From contig DDWM01000025.1 of the NCBI GenBank assembly GCA_002345925.1, forward strand, positions 9,186-56,506: DNA of 47,321 nucleotides. Direction: 5' to 3'. Shown in pieces: positions 44,024-47,321 of the stretch. How positions within the stretch are numbered: position 1 is the stretch's first letter; each line of letters opens with the position of its first letter. The notes beneath the pieces were generated by a model. The model did not search any database and was not told the origin of the DNA. It saw only the letters and a list, made by a program, of their open reading frames with translations. The position numbers and the translations under genes are program-made. The DNA comes from Actinobacteria bacterium UBA2286 (lineage in GTDB: Bacteria; Actinomycetota; Coriobacteriia; Anaerosomatales; Anaerosomataceae).

Positions 44024-44707
44024 TCACCTAAGCTCAGTGATGCTGGTTACGCCGATCTCCTCGGGCGAGAAGAATGGCTCTCCGGCGGGCGCTCCGATCA
44101 GACCGCCCCAGTACCGCGCTCGGTTTTCCATCGTCGGGATGATCGCTGCATTGCGCTCGTTCGCCTCGAACTGGGAGCGATACTCCCTGAGCGCCGCAAG
44201 CTTCAACGCTAGGTCAGGCTCCTCGGCAGCTGCAATGAAAGAAGGTTTGACGTGCAGTGCGAGGTGAACCGCGATGTAGTGGTAGAGGCGAGCCGGATAG
44301 TGAGGCTCACCTGTCATCTCGGTCTTGGTGAATTTGGAGTAGAAGCGGGCACCGACGACAATCGCCGAGGCGGCGATATGGTCGGGGTGCGCGTCTGTCG
44401 GGTACGGCGCGAAGATGATACGTGGCCGAAGCTCACGAAGCACCTCGGCAAGCTCCGTGCGAGCTTCAACCGAATCAAACAGGTACCGATTCTTCATGCC
44501 GAGAGTGCGCCTGGTCACGCCAAGCGTGGTCGCGGCGGCGGATGACTCTGCAGCGCGTGTCTCGGGCGTCCCGTACGGCGTTGGCTCACCGTTCGTGAGG
44601 TCGACGATAGCAACGCTCAATCCCTGACGAACCATGGCAGCCACGGTGGCGCCCATGCCGATCTCAACGTCGTCGGGATGCGCACCAATGCACACTACGT
44701 CGACCAT
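44024..44707 (-). CDS. PIG-L/LmbE family deacetylase, BshB1-like
   Basis: The 227-residue Zn-dependent N-acetylglucosaminyl deacetylase shows GAHPDDVEIGMG (His10, Asp12, Asp13) and DAHPDH (His107, His110) as metal ligands and base. The DVEIGMG and DLTNGE pattern is closer to BshB1 than to MshB. It would remove the acetyl group of a GlcNAc-type intermediate. ATG 44707 has GGAGG four bases upstream and shares one base with the glycosyltransferase stop (TGATG). Confidence 0.85.
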   Translation of the reverse strand: MVDVVCIGAHPDDVEIGMGATVAAMVRQGLSVAIVDLTNGEPTPYGTPETRAAESSAAATTLGVTRRTLGMKNRYLFDSVEARTELAEVLRELRPRIIFAPYPTDAHPDHIAASAIVVGARFYSKFTKTEMTGEPHYPARLYHYIAVHLALHVKPSFIAAAEEPDLALKLAALREYRSQFEANERNAAIIPTMENRARYWGGLIGAPAGEPFFSPEEIGVTSITELR

Positions 44708-45429
44708 CAGACCTCCTCCGACAGAGCTCGGTGCCATACCCTCATGTAATACGCCAGGCGATGCTCGGGGTCATCCAGATCCTCACCAAAGGAGCGGTCG
44801 CCGTCGAAGTAGATGCGCTCAACGGGCATCTCCGTCACACGGAGTCCCGCGTGCCATGCCTGAGCCCATAACTCAAGCGGCATCGCGTACCCGGTCTCGG
44901 TCAACTTGAGTCGTTCAAGTGCGTCGGCGCGGTACGCCTTGAAGCCACAGAAGGCATCCGTGATGGACCATCCTGTGACCTTGTTGATCGTCGAAGTTAC
45001 TGTCGCATTCACCGCGCGGCGCCCCTCAGGCGCGACCCCGACAGCCTCGCTGCCAGCCAGGTAGCGGCTGCCAGAGACGATGTCCGCATCCGCAAGCGCC
45101 TCCAAGAAAGCCGGGATGTGTGCGGGCTCATGCTGGCCATCGCAGTCCATAGAGACGATTCGCGTCGCACCTACAGCTCGAGCCATATCGAGGCCATCGG
45201 TGAGCGAACGCCCGTAGCCACGATTGTTCATGTGGCACACGCTCACGATATCCCGTCGCGCGCCGAGGACTTCCTTGGAGCCGTCAGTGGAGCCGTCATC
45301 CACAACGATCACTACGCCATCAAAGACCGCTCGCAGCGACTCAAGAACATCACCAACGGTGGCCGCCTCGTTGTATACCGGAAGCACTACAGCATCTCTG
45401 ACAGACACCGAATCGGACCTATCAGGCAT
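44707..45429 (-). CDS. Glycosyltransferase family 2
   Basis: The 240-residue GT-A fold enzyme shows VVLPVYNEAATVGDV near 14-28, VVDDGSTDGS at about 43-51 and MDCDGQHEP (Asp95, Asp97) for nucleotide-sugar/metal binding. The lack of membrane helices and the ITDAFCGFKAYR segment resemble dolichol-phosphate-mannose synthase-like enzymes. The acceptor is unknown. It overlaps the OsmC gene by eight bases and the deacetylase by one, so the three are co-translated. It is not BshA, which is a GT4 enzyme. Confidence 0.85.
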   Translation of the reverse strand: MPDRSDSVSVRDAVVLPVYNEAATVGDVLESLRAVFDGVVIVVDDGSTDGSKEVLGARRDIVSVCHMNNRGYGRSLTDGLDMARAVGATRIVSMDCDGQHEPAHIPAFLEALADADIVSGSRYLAGSEAVGVAPEGRRAVNATVTSTINKVTGWSITDAFCGFKAYRADALERLKLTETGYAMPLELWAQAWHAGLRVTEMPVERIYFDGDRSFGEDLDDPEHRLAYYMRVWHRALSEEV

Positions 45430-45856
45430 CGGCCGTGACCCTGATGACCTCAAACGAGGTCGTCACCTCGACCTGCGAACCGAACATGCCCTTCACCGAG
45501 CAGTACTTCTCCTCGGAGAGCTCGATTGAACGCTCGACCGCGGCCTCCGTGATGTCGGGTCCGCTCACGATGTAGTGAACGTTGATCCGCTCGTAGATGT
45601 GCGGGAAGTCGTCTTCGCGCTGCGTTCCGTCAACGCGCAGCTCAAGGCTGGTGACGTGCTGCCGCTTCTTCTCAAGAATCGACACAACGTCCATGCCGGT
45701 ACAACCGGCAAGTGCGTAAAGCACGAGTTCAACCGGGCGCGGCCCTGTGCCTTCACCCTTGTACTGGGACGGGGCATCCATGACGACACCATGCCCGGCT
45801 TCGTCCCAGCCGATGAACTGGCGACCAGAAGACCAACGAACGCGTACGGAATCCAT
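45422..45856 (-). CDS. OsmC/Ohr family peroxidase-like protein
   Basis: The 144-residue OsmC-fold protein has the redox Cys pair at 52 (ALAGCTGMD) and 119 (EKYCSVKG), the spacing of thiol-dependent organic hydroperoxide reductases. The loop PVELVLYALAGC is typical. Such enzymes need a thiol reductant, which fits the BshB/BshC-like genes next to it. ATG 45856 has AAGGGG upstream. Confidence 0.92.
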   Translation of the reverse strand: MDSVRVRWSSGRQFIGWDEAGHGVVMDAPSQYKGEGTGPRPVELVLYALAGCTGMDVVSILEKKRQHVTSLELRVDGTQREDDFPHIYERINVHYIVSGPDITEAAVERSIELSEEKYCSVKGMFGSQVEVTTSFEVIRVTADA

Positions 45857-45912
45857 GCGCTGCCCCTTTCGTGCGCTTGGCTGCAAGTATGACTTGAGGA
45901 GTGTGTACCCTG

Positions 45913-47321
45913 CTAGAGCTTACGACCGAGCATCTGAGCGAGTTCGCGAGGCTCCTGTGCTTTGCCCATCGCTTCCTCGAACGTGATGCGCCCTGCCTGG
46001 CAGAGTGCCTTGAGGTGCTGGTCCAGCGTCTGCATGCCCAACGAAGAGCCGCCCTGGATGATCGTCGCCATCTGGTGCGTCTTGCCCTCGCGAATCAGGT
46101 TGCTGATCGCAGGAACGCCCAGCATGATCTCCATAGCCATCACGCGGCTCTTGCCGTCGGTCGATCTGAGCAACACCTGCGACATGACACCCTCGAGCGA
46201 GCCGGAAAGCTGCATACGCACCTGCTGCTGCTGATGCGGCGGGAAGACGTCGATGATGCGGTCGACCGTGGCGGGACCGCCCGTCGTGTGCAAAGTCGCG
46301 AGCACAAGGTGGCCGGTCTCGGCTGCGGTGATCGCTGCCGAGATGGTCTCAAGGTCGCGCATCTCGCCAACGAGAATGACATCCGGGTCCTGGCGCAAGA
46401 CACGCTTGAGCGCCGAGGCGAATGAGTGCGTATCTTCGCCGACCTCGCGCTGATTGACGTATGACATCTTGTTCCGATGCATGAACTCAATCGGGTCTTC
46501 CATCGTCATGATATGCAGCGATCGGTTCGCATTGATGTGGTCGATCATCGCCGCAAGTGTCGTTGACTTACCGGACCCAGTCGGTCCGGTCACGAGAACG
46601 AGTCCACGAGGTCGCTCTGCGAGGAAGCGACAGACCTTCGGCAGAGCAAGGTCCTCAATCGTCGGAATCTTGATCGGAATGACACGGAAGACAGCGCCCA
46701 TCGAGTTGCGCTGCTGGAAGACGTTCGCGCGGAAGCGTGAAAGACCGGGGATGCTGTACGCAAAATCGAGCTCAAGCTCAGTCTCGAAGCGCTTACGCTG
46801 TTCCTCCGAGAGCAAGCTCAGAATCATGGCTTGTGTATCGCGCGGAGTAAGAACCTTGGCGCCGTCAATCGGTAGTAGTTCACCGCGCTGCCGGATACCA
46901 GGAGTGCTGCCCACCGCGATATGCAGGTCCGACCCGCCGCGATCGATCATCATCCGCAGCAAATCATCGATATGAGGCACGTCGCTCATGTCAGGAGCGG
47001 TCGTCAGCCCCGACGTGTGAACGCTGCCTGCCGAAGCCTGCACAGCGGGCTCAGGTGCGTTGTAGCCGGCGGACGCTGGCTGCGGGGCACCGTACCCCTC
47101 GGGCGCGGCCTGTGGCGCTCCGTAGCCTGCGGCATCGGATGCCTGTGCGGCGGGAACAGGGGCGCTCACGGGCACCGCGCGACTCGGAACGGCGGCCAGT
47201 GCGGCCAACTTCTGCACGAGCGTCTCAGCCGGTATCGCCATTGGCAAGTGCGCAGCCGCTCCGGACTGACGCGCCTTCAGCGCGCTCGCCTCGGTTGGCG
47301 ACGATGACACGATGACCACCG
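45913..47321 (-). CDS. pilT: PilT-type pilus retraction ATPase with N-terminal receiver-like domain (5' end missing)
   Basis: The reading frame enters from the right edge without a start. The first 45 residues (VVIVSSSPTEASALKARQSG, AHLPM, PAETLVQKL) look like the last half of a response-regulator receiver domain, with Met where the conserved Lys should be. A Pro/Ala/Gln linker with GYGAPQ repeats follows. The PilT core has Walker A GPTGSGKST, Asp box TMEDPIEF, Walker B DPDVILVGEMRD, His box ATLHTT and the C-terminal LIREGKTHQM. It powers retraction of type IV pili. The PilT call is strong; the receiver part is inference from a fragment. Confidence 0.9.
   Translation of the reverse strand, partial: VVIVSSSPTEASALKARQSGAAAHLPMAIPAETLVQKLAALAAVPSRAVPVSAPVPAAQASDAAGYGAPQAAPEGYGAPQPASAGYNAPEPAVQASAGSVHTSGLTTAPDMSDVPHIDDLLRMMIDRGGSDLHIAVGSTPGIRQRGELLPIDGAKVLTPRDTQAMILSLLSEEQRKRFETELELDFAYSIPGLSRFRANVFQQRNSMGAVFRVIPIKIPTIEDLALPKVCRFLAERPRGLVLVTGPTGSGKSTTLAAMIDHINANRSLHIMTMEDPIEFMHRNKMSYVNQREVGEDTHSFASALKRVLRQDPDVILVGEMRDLETISAAITAAETGHLVLATLHTTGGPATVDRIIDVFPPHQQQQVRMQLSGSLEGVMSQVLLRSTDGKSRVMAMEIMLGVPAISNLIREGKTHQMATIIQGGSSLGMQTLDQHLKALCQAGRITFEEAMGKAQEPRELAQMLGRKL

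Noticed and set aside
44707..45429. BshA (glucosamine-malate glycosyltransferase)
   Set aside because: The protein has the GT2 DDGSTD and DCDG motifs and a 240-residue length, not the GT4 double Rossmann fold of about 380 residues.

Overview
The window is about 47 kb of GC-rich DNA from what looks like an anaerobic or facultative member of the Actinomycetota. The best guess is a Coriobacteriia/Anaerosomatales-like lineage, and this placement is inference. It rests on frequent GTG and TTG starts, the conserved block TIGR03960 - TIGR03936 - RNase E/G - rplU - rpmA - obg - proBA - nadD - yqeK - LCP - rsfS, an Rnf complex, a group 3b [NiFe] hydrogenase and a giant secreted multiheme cytochrome. 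All genes lie on the minus strand except three (an EF-G paralogue, a DAG kinase-like gene and plsY) at 38.2-42.1 kb. No stretch longer than 300 bases lacks a gene or RNA.

Layout from left to right. Positions 1-5306 hold one unbroken minus-strand reading frame that leaves the window at the left edge. It encodes at least 1768 residues of an exported c-type cytochrome with ten CXXCH motifs. Two similar halves each carry a heme cluster, two FN3-like domains and a CPxLxxWDG module. A tRNA-Ala(GGC) with a good promoter lies upstream. Positions 5.5-13.4 kb hold a housekeeping run (rpmA, obg, proB, proA, nadD, yqeK, an LCP-like gene, rsfS, a DMT transporter), much of it linked by 4-base start/stop overlaps. 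Positions 13.5-19.1 kb hold rplU with a Lys/Ala/Pro tail, RNase E/G, the TIGR03936/TIGR03960 radical SAM pair and a DUF697 protein. Positions 19.1-25.5 kb hold the cell-shape genes mreBCD-mrdA-rodA and radC.

Positions 25.5-31.5 kb hold rnfCDGEAB followed by a NusG domain II protein and a Gx transporter. Positions 31.6-35.5 kb hold hydBGDA, a soluble NAD(P)-linked [NiFe] hydrogenase. It is preceded by ndk, a TPR membrane protein and a lipoprotein cyclophilin. Together the hydrogenase (H2/NAD(P)H), Rnf (ferredoxin/NAD+ and ion gradient) and the exported cytochrome suggest flexible anaerobic energy metabolism, possibly including extracellular electron transfer.

Positions 38.2-42.1 kb (plus strand) hold an EF-G-2-type GTPase lacking the catalytic histidine, then the lipid genes for a DAG kinase-like protein and PlsY, with a tRNA-Arg(CCG) between them on the minus strand. 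Positions 42.2-45.9 kb (minus) hold an OsmC peroxidase-like protein, a GT2 glycosyltransferase, a BshB1-type deacetylase and a divergent BshC-like protein, followed by a 58-residue ferredoxin too short for most gene callers. This is a candidate low-molecular-weight thiol or related amino-sugar pathway. The right edge cuts a PilT ATPase whose N-terminus appears to carry a degenerate response-regulator receiver domain.
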